This document shows positions 48,797 to 58,505 of a stretch of DNA of 64,000 bases, one piece after another. Position numbers and translations under genes: made by a program. The first letter of the stretch is position 1, and every line of letters begins with the position of its first letter. The notes under the pieces were generated by a model. The model was not told where the DNA came from, searched no databases, and worked only from the letters and a program-made list of their open reading frames with translations. The DNA is taken from assembly GCA_041685045.1 (NCBI GenBank), contig JAWLGP010000007.1:121367-185366 (forward strand), read 5' to 3'. The stretch comes from Thiohalomonas sp041685045 (GTDB lineage Bacteria > Pseudomonadota > Gammaproteobacteria > Thiohalomonadales > Thiohalomonadaceae).

Positions 48797-49600
48797 ATGG
48801 ATTCTTTTACCTTCGCCAATCTGCTGCGTGCCGCCCTGCTCCTCAGTGGCGGTTGGATCTTGGGCCGGATGCTATCGGCCGGACTGACCCGCCTGCTGCG
48901 CCGGTACACCGGCGCCCAGGAGAGCATGCTGCTGCACCGCGGCAGCTTCTGGCTGGTGCTCGGTCTCGCTGCTGCGGCGGCACTGCACCAGCTGGGTTTC
49001 GAACTCGGGGTGCTGCTGGGGGCCGCCGGCATTGTCACCGTCGCCCTCGGTTTCGCCTCTCAGACCTCCGCCTCCAACGTGATCAGCGGCCTGTTTCTGA
49101 TCGGTGAACGGCCGTTCGTGGTGGGCGACATTATCAAGGTGGGGGCGACCACCGGCGAGGTGCTCTCCATCGACCTGCTCTCGGTGAAGCTACGCACCTT
49201 CGACAACCTGCTGGTGCGGGTGCCCAACGAGACCCTGATCAAGAGCGAGATCACCAACCTGACCCGCTTCCCCGTCCGGCGCCTCGACCTGACCATCGGC
49301 GTGGCCTACAAGGAGGACGTCGGGAGGGTGCGCGAGGTGTTGATGGCGGTGGCGGAAAAGAACCCGCTCTGCCTGATCGAGCCGGCCCCGCTGTTCATCT
49401 TCCTCGGCTTCGGCGACTCGGCGGTCAACCTGCAGTTCTCGGTCTGGGCGCAGAAGGAGAAGTTCCTCGACCTACGCAACAGCATTCTGCAGGAGATCAA
49501 ACAGGCCTTCGAACAGGCCGGTATCGAGATCCCGTTCCCCCACCGCACCGTCATCGGTGGCCATGAGCCCCTACCGGTAAAGGTCATCGAAAAAGACTGA
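48797..49600 (+). CDS. Small-conductance mechanosensitive channel (MscS family)
   Basis: A 267-residue channel with helices near residues 5-22, 48-65 and a pore helix around 70-95 (LLGAAGIVTVALGFASQTSASNVISG), followed by the MscS beta domain signature GLFLIGERPFVVGDIIKVG and PNETLIKSEITNLTRFPVRR, and the C-terminal alpha/beta cage. It opens on membrane tension to release osmolytes. AAGGGGC is 4-10 nt before the ATG. It sits right after the DUF432-like gene. Confidence 0.93.
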   Translation: MDSFTFANLLRAALLLSGGWILGRMLSAGLTRLLRRYTGAQESMLLHRGSFWLVLGLAAAAALHQLGFELGVLLGAAGIVTVALGFASQTSASNVISGLFLIGERPFVVGDIIKVGATTGEVLSIDLLSVKLRTFDNLLVRVPNETLIKSEITNLTRFPVRRLDLTIGVAYKEDVGRVREVLMAVAEKNPLCLIEPAPLFIFLGFGDSAVNLQFSVWAQKEKFLDLRNSILQEIKQAFEQAGIEIPFPHRTVIGGHEPLPVKVIEKD

Positions 49601-49698
49601 TCAGCTTCTCAAGCAAAGTTCAGATAATCCATTTCATTCCCTTCGCGCCCTTCGCGTCTTTGCGTTGAGGGTTTTCTCCTCGGAAGCGGCGAGACCGA

Positions 49699-50697
49699 CT
49701 AGCAGATGCGCGGCAGCGGGTCGTCCTCCAGTTCGTCCAGCACCCGTTCGCCGCCGAGTTCGGTCTCCAGTACCACCTCACCCCGATTGCCGTCGACACG
49801 GCCGACGATGGCCGCTTGCCGGCCCTGGGGCAGGGTCTGCCAACGGCTCAGCACCTCGTCGGCAACGTACTCGGCGACTACGGCCACCACCCGCCCCTCG
49901 CAGGCGAGAAAATAGGGGTCATAGCCCAGCATCTCGCACACGCTGCGCACCGGGTCATGGACCGGGATCGCGGCTTCCCTGAGGAACAGGTCCATGCCGG
50001 TGGCCCGCGCGATCTCGTGGGCGACCGTGGCAAGGCCGCCGCGGGTCGGGTCGCGCATGAAACGCACGCCGTCCATGGCCCGGATGGCGCGGGTCAGGGG
50101 CAGCACGCAGGCTGCGTCGGAGGCGAGGTCGCCGCGCAGACCGAACTGCTCCCGCGCCAGCATGACGGCGGTGCCGTGGTCGCCGACCGGCCCGCTCACC
50201 AGCAGCCGGTCACCGGCGCGGATTTGGGAGAGCCCGATCGCCACTTCCGGCGGGCGCACGCCGACGCCGGTGGTGGCGAAATAGATGCCGCTGCCTTCAC
50301 CCCTCGGCAGCACCTTGGTGTCGCCGGCGACGATCGCCACGCCGGCCTCCCGCGCGGCCCGTCCCATGTCCTCGACCAGGCGTTCCAGTAGCGCGAGCTC
50401 AAGCCCCTCTTCGATAAACGCATTGACGGTCAGGCAGTGGGGATCGCCGCCGGCGACCGCCAGGTCGTTGACCGTGCCGTGTACGGCCAGGCTGCCGATG
50501 CTGCCACCGGGGAATTCCAGCGGTTTGACGGTGAAGCCGTCGGTGGTAATCAGCAACTGGCCGGCCGGCGGCGTAATGGGCACGGCATCGGCCTGCGTGT
50601 CCAACTCGGCCGTGCCGAGGCGGCGCGCGAACACCTCCTCGATCAACTCGCGCATGAAACGCCCGCCGTTGCCGTGGGCGAGGGAAATCCGGGTCAT
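49699..50697 (-). CDS. hypE: HypE, [NiFe]-hydrogenase CN-ligand maturation protein
   Basis: ATP-dependent dehydratase that turns a carbamoyl group on its C-terminal cysteine into cyanide for the hydrogenase Fe centre. The 332-residue protein begins ISLAHGNGGRFMRELI, has FTTDG-type ATP site LLITTDGFTVKPLEFPGGSIG near residue 48, DPTRGGLATVAHEIA near residue 216, and ends in the diagnostic PRIC with the acceptor cysteine. The start is ATG 50697 with GGAGGCGGT upstream; a longer frame to 50754 is rejected. hypF lies 4.5 kb upstream on the same strand; hypA, B, C, D and hydrogenase subunits are not in the window. Confidence 0.95.
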   Translation of the reverse strand: MTRISLAHGNGGRFMRELIEEVFARRLGTAELDTQADAVPITPPAGQLLITTDGFTVKPLEFPGGSIGSLAVHGTVNDLAVAGGDPHCLTVNAFIEEGLELALLERLVEDMGRAAREAGVAIVAGDTKVLPRGEGSGIYFATTGVGVRPPEVAIGLSQIRAGDRLLVSGPVGDHGTAVMLAREQFGLRGDLASDAACVLPLTRAIRAMDGVRFMRDPTRGGLATVAHEIARATGMDLFLREAAIPVHDPVRSVCEMLGYDPYFLACEGRVVAVVAEYVADEVLSRWQTLPQGRQAAIVGRVDGNRGEVVLETELGGERVLDELEDDPLPRIC

Positions 50698-50750
50698 ACC
50701 GCCTCCGTGGAATCGGTGTCTGCCTTTTCCGGCTATGTCGAATATCTCAT

Positions 50751-50874
50751 TCAACAGGATTAACAGGATTTTTCAGGATTGACAGAATGGGATGGAATAA
50801 AAGTTATTTTGCACTCACCCGCCGCAAACAGCCTTTTTCCTGTTAATCCTGAAAAATCCTGTTCATCCTGTTGA
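50751..50874. repeat. Family C paired repeat, copy 3
   Basis: Left arm 50751-50788 (CAACAGGATTAACAGGATTT and onward; unit spacing 9, 10, 9) and inverse right arm 50838-50874 (TCCTGTTAATCCTGAAAAAT and onward to GTTGAAT) enclose 49 nt. It occupies most of the hypE upstream gap. Confidence 0.85.
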
Positions 50875-50890
50875 ATGCCGTAGCCGAAGC

Positions 50891-52015
50891 TCAACGGGCG
50901 CTATCGGCATAGCCGGTCAGCTCGACGTAACCGTAGCCCTCGACCGGCCGGCCCGCCTGGGTACCGCTGACGGCCACGGCCCCTTCCCAGTAGCGGACGC
51001 TGAAGTCCAATTCCTGGTTTGCCGTGAGCGGTTCGACCGTTAGCGCCAAATCGGCGGATGGGACCCGCAGCCTCCAGCCCGAGGGGTAACTGCCACCGTT
51101 CGGGCTCTGCCAGTAATCGGTCACTTCGATGTACACCGCGTCGGCATCGAGAGCCCGCTTGCTACCGTCGGGCCGGATCAGACTGCCGGCGCTGGCCGGG
51201 TCGGCACCGCCTTCTTTGCGGCGCAGCTGGTAGTACATGAGCTCGCTGCCATTGTCGAACTGCAGTGCGAACCAGTCCCAACCCGCTTGATCCGCCGCCA
51301 GGGCACTGGTGCTCCACTCCCGGTCCAGCCAGGCGCTGCCCGTGACCTTGAACACCTCATCGCCGATGCGCAACGAACCGATCGCCTCCAGCCGTGATGC
51401 CGAGTAGTAGTAGGACGCATTGCCCGGCTCTGTGCTCTTGCGGGAGAGGCCGGCCTCGCCCTGCAGCACGATCGGCTTGAGCGGCGAGAGCGTCAAGGCG
51501 AGGGCCATGTTGTCGCTGTCGGCCTCCAGCTGTACTGGCCAGGCGGCGCCGGGCTGTGCCGCTTTCGCTTCCCAGTTTTCCAGCCATACCGCAAATGGGG
51601 TGGCTTGCGCGCCGGCCAGGCCCAGTGTGGCGCGGGCGAAGCGCTCTTCGGCCAGGAAGCGGCCGCTCTGTACATCGGTCAGCGCGAAGTGGGCCATGTA
51701 GACCTGATGGCTGCGCCACGCCGATTCACCGGCGGGCTCGCCCGGTACCAGTGCATAGCGGAAAAAGGTGAGCTGGAAACCGAAGCGGCGCCCGTCGGTG
51801 GTGGCCAGATTGCCGGTGTAGTACCACCATTCGGTGCGGTAGTCGGGGTGCGGGCCGTGGTCATCCGGGAAGACAAAGCGGCGCGGGGCCTCGGCACGGG
51901 CAAAGCCGGAGGCTTCTCCGCCCAGTACCTGTCCGAGCGACTCGGCGGTGGTGGGCTCGGGCCGGTCGCAGCCGAGCAGCAGGGCGGCGAGCAGCAGGCA
52001 GGCGAGGCGGCGCAT
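50891..52015 (-). CDS. AttH/CrtC-like lipocalin-domain lipoprotein
   Basis: A 374-residue lipoprotein: lipobox LLLAALLLGCDRP places the acylated cysteine near residue 16. The mature part has FPDDHGPHPDYRTEWWYYTGNL near residue 48 and QVYMAHFALTDVQSG near residue 105, typical of the AttH/hydroxyneurosporene-synthase (CrtC) family, two lipocalin-like barrels. Members occur beside FtsX-type ABC transporters, as here: its ATG touches the permease stop (52015; GTG 52018 is the alternative). Real carotenoid hydratase activity is not implied, since no carotenoid genes are near. A periplasmic lipid-handling role is inference. Confidence 0.88.
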   Translation of the reverse strand: MRRLACLLLAALLLGCDRPEPTTAESLGQVLGGEASGFARAEAPRRFVFPDDHGPHPDYRTEWWYYTGNLATTDGRRFGFQLTFFRYALVPGEPAGESAWRSHQVYMAHFALTDVQSGRFLAEERFARATLGLAGAQATPFAVWLENWEAKAAQPGAAWPVQLEADSDNMALALTLSPLKPIVLQGEAGLSRKSTEPGNASYYYSASRLEAIGSLRIGDEVFKVTGSAWLDREWSTSALAADQAGWDWFALQFDNGSELMYYQLRRKEGGADPASAGSLIRPDGSKRALDADAVYIEVTDYWQSPNGGSYPSGWRLRVPSADLALTVEPLTANQELDFSVRYWEGAVAVSGTQAGRPVEGYGYVELTGYADSAR

Positions 52016-54534
52016 CACTCCTCCCGTAGCGCCACGGCCGGCGGCGTGCGTGCCAGTCGCCGGGCCGGGTACCAGCCCGCCAGCAGCGCGGCCACGACTG
52101 CCAGCAGCAACCCCTGCGCCAGCACGGTCGGGTCGACGGTCGGGTCCAGGCTCCAGCCGAAGGCGCGCCGGTTGATCACCTCGATCAGCACCACCGCCAG
52201 CAGGATGCCCAGCGGCAGTGCCAGCAGGCCCGCCACCAGACCCATCAGCCCGCTCTGGCCGGTGATCAGACGGCTCAGTTCCCGCGGCGTCATGCCGGTG
52301 GCGCGCAGGATGGCGAACTCGCGGGAGCGCTCCAACTGCAACGCCATCAAGGCGCTGAAGACCCCGGCGAACGCCACCAACACCGCCAGCAGGCGCAGTA
52401 CTTCGGTGATGGTGAAGGTGCGGTCGAAGATTGCCAGGGAGGCACTGCGCAGGTCGCGGCTGGAGCGGATCCGCAAGTTTTGGAGATCGTTCAGGCGCCC
52501 GTGCAGCGCCTCCAGCACCGGCTCGACGGCGGCTTCCGGGGTCAGGTAGACCCCGAGTCCGGTCACGGCCGCATCATCAAAGTGGCGTTCGTACACGGCG
52601 CGGGCGATCTCGACGATGCCGCGATCGCTTTCGTAGTCGTAGAAGATGCCGGCTACGGGGAAGGAGTGCAGACCGCGTTCGGTGCTCAAGGTCAGGTGGT
52701 CACCGACAGCGAGATCGTGGCGAAACGCAAACGGCTCCGAGATCAGCACCGCACCTGCGGCAAAGGCTGGCCAGATTCGGGCCGGCTCCCCCGCGGCGAA
52801 ACGGTAGCCGGCGCGGCTTTCGGGGGCCAATCCGACCGCCTGCAACTGGACCGGGCCGCTCGGGCTCGCCACCTCGACGGCGCGGTAGGTGGCGAGGTGC
52901 GACACACCCGGGGTGGCGCGGACCCGCTCCATGACCCCCGGGTGGAGCGGTGCCGAGTGGCGGGCCGCCACCGGTGCCGGCGGAGAGATGTAGATGTCGG
53001 CGCGCAGGGTGTATTCGAGCCAGTGGCGTACGGCATCACGGAAACTGTCCACCAGGATCCCCATACCGACGCCGACCGAGACCGCAACGGCCAGCGCAGC
53101 GATGGCCACCGCGGTGCGGCTCAGAGTTGCGCGCACGCCGCGAAGCGCCAGTCGTCCCGGAGTGGCCAGCCAGCGTCCGACGCTGCCCTCGAGGGCGCGC
53201 AGGAGCAGCCAGGTCGTCGCCGGCACCAGCAGGGCGAAACCGACGATCAGCACGAAAAGGGCCCCGAAGCCGGCCAGCAGCCCGCCGTTCGGCGGCACCA
53301 GCAGCAGTGCGCCAACCAAGCAGGTGGCCAGCCCTGCGGCGGTGATCGCCGGCAGTGCGCGTCGGCCGCGCGTCTCCTCGTGGGAACGGGTCCAGACCAG
53401 GCGTGGCGGACTGCGGGTGGCGTCCCAGGCCGGGGCGGCGGCGGCCACGGCGGCACCGCCAACGCCGAGCAGTGCGCCCTTTAGAAAGTCGAGCGGCGAC
53501 AGAAACACGCCCGTGACGTTCAACACGAAATAGAGGTCGTTGATGGTGCGCGTCACCAGCCGCACCAGCCCCTCGGCCAACGCCATGCCAAGCAGGGCAC
53601 CGAGAACGCTGCCGAGAATTCCCAGCAACAACGCCTCGGCGAGTACCAGTTGGAACAGGTCGGCGCGCCCGGTGCCGAGGGCGCGCAGGGTCGCGAACAG
53701 CGGCCGGCGCTGGACCACGGAGAAGCTCATCGTGTTGTAGATGAGGAACAGCCCCACCAACAGCGCCAGCAGCGACAGTGCGGTCAGATTGATGGCGAAG
53801 GCACGGGTCATCTGTGCCATGACGCCGCTGCGGGACTCGGAGCGCTCCAGCGTGAGGGGCGGGGGCAGGCGCTGGCGCAGCGCCTGCGCGTCTTTCTCGT
53901 GCGCCAGGATCAGGTCGATGCGGCTGAGCCGACCGGCCATGGCCAACACTTCCTGGGCGGTGGCGATGTCCGCCAGCATCAGGCCCGCGACGGCGCGCCG
54001 TTCGAGGTCGTCGGCCGGTTGCAACAGGCTGGCCACATGCAGTGTCGTCGGTCGGCCGCCCACCTGCACCGGTAGTGGGTCGCCGGGGGCGACGCCAAGC
54101 TGCTTGGCGGTCTCCGCCCCCAGCGCCACCGTCCCGGGCCGGGTGAGCATTGCCGTGAGGTCGAGGGTGCCGCCCACCGCCAACTGGTCGCGAAAGGGTG
54201 CCTCGGCGAACGGGTCGAGGCCGAGCAACTGAAAGGTGCGGCCATCGACGCTGACGTAGCCTTCCACCACCGGAGCCGCCGGGCGCAATCCCTCCCGGCG
54301 CAGCCGCACGTAGTGTTCCTGGTCGAGGCCGAGCGGCCCGCCGACGATCTGGTGGGTGGCGCGGCCGGCTACCCGCTCCACTGACAGTTCGAAGGCGCGA
54401 CGGGCGCTGTTGTTGGTGATGTCGACGGCGATCACCACCGCCACCCCGAGGGTGATCCCCAGCAGCGACAGCAGCAGCTGCCAGCGGTGGCGCAGGTGGT
54501 GTCGCAGCCCCGAACGCCAGAGCAGTGGCGTCAT
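52015..54534 (-). CDS. FtsX/MacB-type ABC permease, two-module form
   Basis: An 839-residue permease with one N-terminal helix (RHRWQLLLSLLGITLGVAVVIAVDI), a periplasmic domain of about 200 residues, three helices near 255-400, further helix groups near 415-500, a second periplasmic domain and three C-terminal helices (EVLRLLAVLVAFAGVFSALMALQLERSREFAILRATGM onward). This is the double-FtsX layout of lipid or lipoprotein extruders. The start overlaps the ATPase stop by 4 nt and the end overlaps the lipoprotein start, so the three genes act as one unit. Confidence 0.93.
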   Translation of the reverse strand: MTPLLWRSGLRHHLRHRWQLLLSLLGITLGVAVVIAVDITNNSARRAFELSVERVAGRATHQIVGGPLGLDQEHYVRLRREGLRPAAPVVEGYVSVDGRTFQLLGLDPFAEAPFRDQLAVGGTLDLTAMLTRPGTVALGAETAKQLGVAPGDPLPVQVGGRPTTLHVASLLQPADDLERRAVAGLMLADIATAQEVLAMAGRLSRIDLILAHEKDAQALRQRLPPPLTLERSESRSGVMAQMTRAFAINLTALSLLALLVGLFLIYNTMSFSVVQRRPLFATLRALGTGRADLFQLVLAEALLLGILGSVLGALLGMALAEGLVRLVTRTINDLYFVLNVTGVFLSPLDFLKGALLGVGGAAVAAAAPAWDATRSPPRLVWTRSHEETRGRRALPAITAAGLATCLVGALLLVPPNGGLLAGFGALFVLIVGFALLVPATTWLLLRALEGSVGRWLATPGRLALRGVRATLSRTAVAIAALAVAVSVGVGMGILVDSFRDAVRHWLEYTLRADIYISPPAPVAARHSAPLHPGVMERVRATPGVSHLATYRAVEVASPSGPVQLQAVGLAPESRAGYRFAAGEPARIWPAFAAGAVLISEPFAFRHDLAVGDHLTLSTERGLHSFPVAGIFYDYESDRGIVEIARAVYERHFDDAAVTGLGVYLTPEAAVEPVLEALHGRLNDLQNLRIRSSRDLRSASLAIFDRTFTITEVLRLLAVLVAFAGVFSALMALQLERSREFAILRATGMTPRELSRLITGQSGLMGLVAGLLALPLGILLAVVLIEVINRRAFGWSLDPTVDPTVLAQGLLLAVVAALLAGWYPARRLARTPPAVALREE

Positions 54535-55205
54535 GGCGGCACGACCTCCAGCCGACCCGCCTCCAGCCGCAGTACGCGGTCGCCGAGCGCACCGGCCTCT
54601 GCGCCGTGGGTGACCATCACCAACGTGGTGCCGCTGTCACGCACCAGGCCAGTGAGCAGTTCCAGAATCCGTCGCCCGGTCTCGGCATCGAGATTGCCGG
54701 TGGGCTCGTCGGCCAGCACCACCGCCGGCTGGTGGACCAGGGCGCGTGCCAGGGCCACCCGCTGCTGTTCGCCGCCGGAGAGCGTGTCCGGAAAGCGGGT
54801 GGCGTGCCCGGTCAGGTCGACCGCTGACAGCATCTCCAGGACCCGTTGTCGGTCGGCCTGGCTGCGCCGGTTATTCAGGTCCAGCGGCAGGCGCACGTTC
54901 TCCTCGACCGTGAGCGTCGGGATCAGATTGAAGAACTGGTAGACGAAGCCGATCTGGCGGCGCCGGAAGCGGCTGCGCCCTTCCTCGTTGAGGGCGGTGA
55001 GGTCGACGCCGTCGACACAGACGCGACCGGCGCTCGGTTGGTCGATGCCGCTGATCAGGTTGAGCAGGGTGGACTTACCCGAACCGCTGCGGCCGAGCAG
55101 AATCACCGCCTCGCCCCGAGACACCTGGAGGTCGAGACCGCGGAACAGGAGCCGTTCACGATCCCCTTCCTCGTAGCGCTTTTCCAGTCTGAACAGATCA
55201 ATCAC
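54531..55205 (-). CDS. LolD/MacB-type ABC ATPase
   Basis: A 224-residue ATPase. Walker A GRSGSGKSTLLNLISGIDQP is near residue 37, the Q-loop IGFVYQFFNLIPTLTVEENV near residue 86, signature LSGGEQQRVALARALVHQP near residue 140 and Walker B VVLADEPTGNLD. The GTG start at 55205 is chosen because it directly precedes IDLFRLEKRY, the usual N-terminus; it overlaps the hypF end by 8 nt. ATG 55250 would add 15 residues inside hypF. It energises the adjacent permease. Confidence 0.94.
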   Translation of the reverse strand: MIDLFRLEKRYEEGDRERLLFRGLDLQVSRGEAVILLGRSGSGKSTLLNLISGIDQPSAGRVCVDGVDLTALNEEGRSRFRRRQIGFVYQFFNLIPTLTVEENVRLPLDLNNRRSQADRQRVLEMLSAVDLTGHATRFPDTLSGGEQQRVALARALVHQPAVVLADEPTGNLDAETGRRILELLTGLVRDSGTTLVMVTHGAEAGALGDRVLRLEAGRLEVVPP

Positions 55206-57450
55206 GGTCGGCGGCGTATTCGGCGATTTGCCCGTAGGCGAGGCCGGCATCGTTGCAGGGCAGCTGTTCGTGTAGGGCGACCGGGCGGTTCGCCTCCGCA
55301 AGCTCACGGAGTACCAGCTCGGTCAACCTCCGGTTTTGAAACACGCCGCCGGTCAGTCCGATGCGTTCAAACCGGTGGCGGTCGAACAGCCGGTCAGCGA
55401 CTGTTGCCACGGCCGCGGCCAGGCTGGCGTGGAAGCGGCCGGCGCGGACCGGCACGGGCGTGTCTTCGTCGAGCAGCATCGGCAACAGCGGGCGCCAGTC
55501 GATCTCCAGCAGCTCATCGCCGTCGCAGGGGAGTATCAGCGGGTCGGCACTCGCGTCGGCGATCGCCTCCAGCTGCATCGGTCCCTGGCCCTCGAAGCTG
55601 GCTTGCCGAACCAGCCCCAGCAGGGCCGCGGCGCCATCGAACAGGCGGCCGGCGGCGCTCGTGATCGGGGCGTTGATTCGACGCTGCCAAGCCTCGTGCA
55701 GCAGGCCGGCCGAAGCCGGCTGGCCGGGCCAGGGTGTCTGCGTCTCCCAGCAGAGTGCCGCCGCGGTGCGCCACGGCTCCCGTGCAACCCGGTCGCCGCC
55801 CGGCAGGCGGAATGGCCGCAGCCGGGCCGCACGCCGCCACCGTCCGGGCCGGCCCAGCAGTGCCTCGCCGCCCCACAACGTGCCGTCCTCACCCAACCCG
55901 ACCCCGTCCCAGGTGAAGACCAGCCAGTCGCCTTCGCCATGGTGTTCGCCGTACAGTGCCGAGGCGTGGGCGTGGTGGTGGAACACGGCGCGCGTCGGCA
56001 GGCCGCTCGCCTCGGCCCAACGGCTGCTGGCGTAGCCGCGGTGGGCATCGTGCACAACCACCTCGGCCTGCACGCCGTAGAGCCGTTGCAGATCGGCGAT
56101 CACCTGGTCGAACACCTCACGGCTGCGCCGCGATTCCAGGTCGCCGATGTGCGGTGAGAGCACCAGGCGGTCTTCCCAGGCCAGGGCGATGCAGTTTTTC
56201 ATGTGCCCCCCCACCGCCAGCACCGGTTTTTCCAGTGCGCAGGGCTGTTGCAGCTCCAGCGGCGCGACCCCGCGCCCCAGCCGCAGGGGCCGCGGCCGGC
56301 CGGCAATGACCCGGAATACGGCGTCATCGGCGGGGCGGAGGATGGGGCGGTCGTGGTGCAAAAAGGCATCGGCCACCCGGGCCAGGCCCGCCTCGGCCGC
56401 CGCCGGGTCGGTGATCACCGGGTCGCCGCCGCTGTTGCCGGAGGTGGCCACCAGCGGGGTACCCATGCCGTCCAGCAACAGGTGGTGCAGCGGGCTGTAG
56501 GGCAGCATCGCCCCCACTTCGTCAAGGCCGGGGGCGATATTCGCCGCCAGCGCATCGCCCGCCTTCGGGAGCAGCACGATCGGGCGTTGCGGGGAACGGA
56601 GCAGCCCCGCTTCGACGGCGTCCGGCTCAAGATAGGAGCGAAGCGCCTGCATACCGTCAGCGCCTTGCTGCGGGAACATCACGGCCAACGGCTTGTGCGG
56701 ACGCGGTTTGCGCTCGCGCAACCGGGCCACTGCCGTGCCGTCGGTCGCATCGCATAGCAGGTGGTAGCCACCGACCCCCTTGACCGCGAGAATGGCCCCG
56801 TCGCGCAGCGCCTCCAGTGCGGCATCGAGCGCCGGCTCGTTGCCGCTGACCGTTCGATCCCCCGCCCGATAGGTGAGCGACGGACCACACACCGGGCAGG
56901 CGGTCGGCTCGGCGTGGTAGCGGCGGTCCGCCGGCTGTTCATACTCGGTGCGGCAATCGGCGCAGAGCGGAAAGTCCACCATCGAGGTGTTGGGTCGGTC
57001 GTAGGGCAGGGCGCGGATCAGGGTATAGCGGGGCCCGCATTGGGTGCAGTTGATGAATGGATAGCGATAACGTCGATCCCCCGGATCACGCAGCTCCCGC
57101 AGGCAGTCCTCACAGCAGAACTGATCCGGCGGCACGTACACCTGCGGCGCCGTCTCCAACCGACTCTCCAGGATTTCGAAGCGGTCGGATGCCGGCGATT
57201 CTGCCGCCGCGCTCTCCAGCAACCGCGGCCGGGCCAACGGCGGCGCACTTTCGATAAGTTCCCGGGCAAAGGCGGCGATGGCGGGCGGCGGCCCGCCGAT
57301 GTGAATCACCACCTCGCCACCGCTATTACAGACCGATCCGGTGAGCCCGTGTCGCGACGCCAACCGGTAGACGAACGGCCGAAAGCCGACGCCCTGCACG
57401 CGGCCGCCGACCCGCAATAAACGGGCATCGAAGGGAGAGTCCGGACCCAT
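55198..57450 (-). CDS. hypF: HypF, carbamoyltransferase for hydrogenase maturation
   Basis: Makes the carbamoyl group passed to HypE. It has 750 residues: acylphosphatase domain (GRVQGVGFRPFVYRLASRHG near residue 15), two zinc fingers (CEDCLRELRD with CTQCGPRYT; CADCRTEYEQ with CPVCGPS, residues about 105-180), a YrdC-like domain (LAVKGVGGYHLLCDAT near residue 222) and a Kae1-like domain with HHHAHASALYGEHH near residue 485 and LTGGVFQNRRL near residue 705. The start ATG 57450 gives the standard size. It is unexpectedly joined to an ABC/lipoprotein operon with hypE further on. Confidence 0.96.
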   Translation of the reverse strand: MGPDSPFDARLLRVGGRVQGVGFRPFVYRLASRHGLTGSVCNSGGEVVIHIGGPPPAIAAFARELIESAPPLARPRLLESAAAESPASDRFEILESRLETAPQVYVPPDQFCCEDCLRELRDPGDRRYRYPFINCTQCGPRYTLIRALPYDRPNTSMVDFPLCADCRTEYEQPADRRYHAEPTACPVCGPSLTYRAGDRTVSGNEPALDAALEALRDGAILAVKGVGGYHLLCDATDGTAVARLRERKPRPHKPLAVMFPQQGADGMQALRSYLEPDAVEAGLLRSPQRPIVLLPKAGDALAANIAPGLDEVGAMLPYSPLHHLLLDGMGTPLVATSGNSGGDPVITDPAAAEAGLARVADAFLHHDRPILRPADDAVFRVIAGRPRPLRLGRGVAPLELQQPCALEKPVLAVGGHMKNCIALAWEDRLVLSPHIGDLESRRSREVFDQVIADLQRLYGVQAEVVVHDAHRGYASSRWAEASGLPTRAVFHHHAHASALYGEHHGEGDWLVFTWDGVGLGEDGTLWGGEALLGRPGRWRRAARLRPFRLPGGDRVAREPWRTAAALCWETQTPWPGQPASAGLLHEAWQRRINAPITSAAGRLFDGAAALLGLVRQASFEGQGPMQLEAIADASADPLILPCDGDELLEIDWRPLLPMLLDEDTPVPVRAGRFHASLAAAVATVADRLFDRHRFERIGLTGGVFQNRRLTELVLRELAEANRPVALHEQLPCNDAGLAYGQIAEYAADRD

Positions 57451-57755
57451 GGCAGCAGGATAGCAGCAAAGCCGTCTCGAGAGCGCCTGCGCCGGCCACC
57501 CGCGCCGGCGCGCGAAGATGGGAGGGGCGGCGCTGCCCGTGCAGAAGCTGCTGGTTGCGCTACACAGTCCGGAGGGCCTGACCATTCTGGTTGGTGATCC
57601 GGCTCGAAGCGATTCGCCGCGGGGTAGTGGCTTGCGTACCATCGCACCGTGACGGTGGCGCCCAACTTTCGCGCGAATGCGGTTGGCATGGTTCGCCTTG
57701 TCTTGCGACCAGAGGATATGGGATTGGATGAAGCCTTTCCAGAGGACGGAGAGAA
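57451..57755. other. Gene-free gap between divergent hypF and phosphatase genes
   Basis: The 305-nt divergent intergenic region should hold promoters for both directions. GC-rich short inverted sequences (GCGCCGGCCACCCGCGCCGGCGCGC near 57488) are present, but no clear promoter hexamers, operator or small gene was found. GGAGAGAA before 57756 is the ribosome site of the next gene. Confidence 0.6.
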
Positions 57756-58325
57756 ATGGAAATCGTGCTGATGCGGCACGGTAAGCCGAAGATCGAAACC
57801 CGGGTTCGCGTGTGCGCCTCGGAGTTCACCGTCTTTGTCGGTGAATACGACGCGGCCGGGATCGACCCTGCACATGAGCCACCGGGGACCCTTATCGAGC
57901 AGGCCGGGCGCTGCCGCTTTGTGCTCTGCAGTAGCCTGCGCCGCTCGCGGGAGTCGGCCCTTGCGTTGGGGGTGACAGCGATCGATGCGTGTGATCCGAT
58001 GTTCCGTGAAATGGAGCTGCCCTGCGCCGACTGGCGTTTCCCGCGACTCTCCGCAATGGCCTGGATCGGCATCTTCCGGATTTTGTGGCTATTCGGTTAC
58101 TGTCCCGGCAGCGAATCGTTCGAGGAGGCCCGCCAGCGGGCCCGCCGCTGCGCCGAGCGCTTGACGGAATACGCGGCCCAGCATGGCTCCGTCCTGTTCG
58201 TGGGGCACGGCGCGCTGAACTGGTTTATTGCCCGAGACCTCAAGCGCATGGGGTGGTCCGGTTTCGGGACGTCGCCGCAAAGGCACTGGGGGTTCGATGT
58301 ATTCCGATATGAAGCAAGCGCATAG
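57756..58325 (+). CDS. Histidine phosphatase superfamily protein
   Basis: A 189-residue protein of the phosphoglycerate-mutase-like superfamily. The catalytic RHG motif is at residues 7-9 (VLMRHGKPK), the second arginine in CSSLRRSRESAL near residue 62, and the second histidine in VLFVGHGALNWFIARDL near residue 151. A hydrophobic insert (WIGIFRILWLFGYC near residue 103) is unusual for a soluble enzyme and may contact the membrane. The substrate is unknown. Confidence 0.88.
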   Translation: MEIVLMRHGKPKIETRVRVCASEFTVFVGEYDAAGIDPAHEPPGTLIEQAGRCRFVLCSSLRRSRESALALGVTAIDACDPMFREMELPCADWRFPRLSAMAWIGIFRILWLFGYCPGSESFEEARQRARRCAERLTEYAAQHGSVLFVGHGALNWFIARDLKRMGWSGFGTSPQRHWGFDVFRYEASA

Positions 58326-58505
58326 ATCATATCGAGGGGAGAAGGGCCTGGTGCAATCGGGAGATGTCGAGCCTCACGCTGTACGGCACACCTCGGTTTC
58401 AGTCGCGCAAGAACCGGAGCGGATGGCCCCGGCGTGCCGAGGCAAAGAGTTGCCGCTTTTCGCGCGGCATGACACCATCCGTTTGTCTTCAGGAGGCAAA
58501 CGGAC

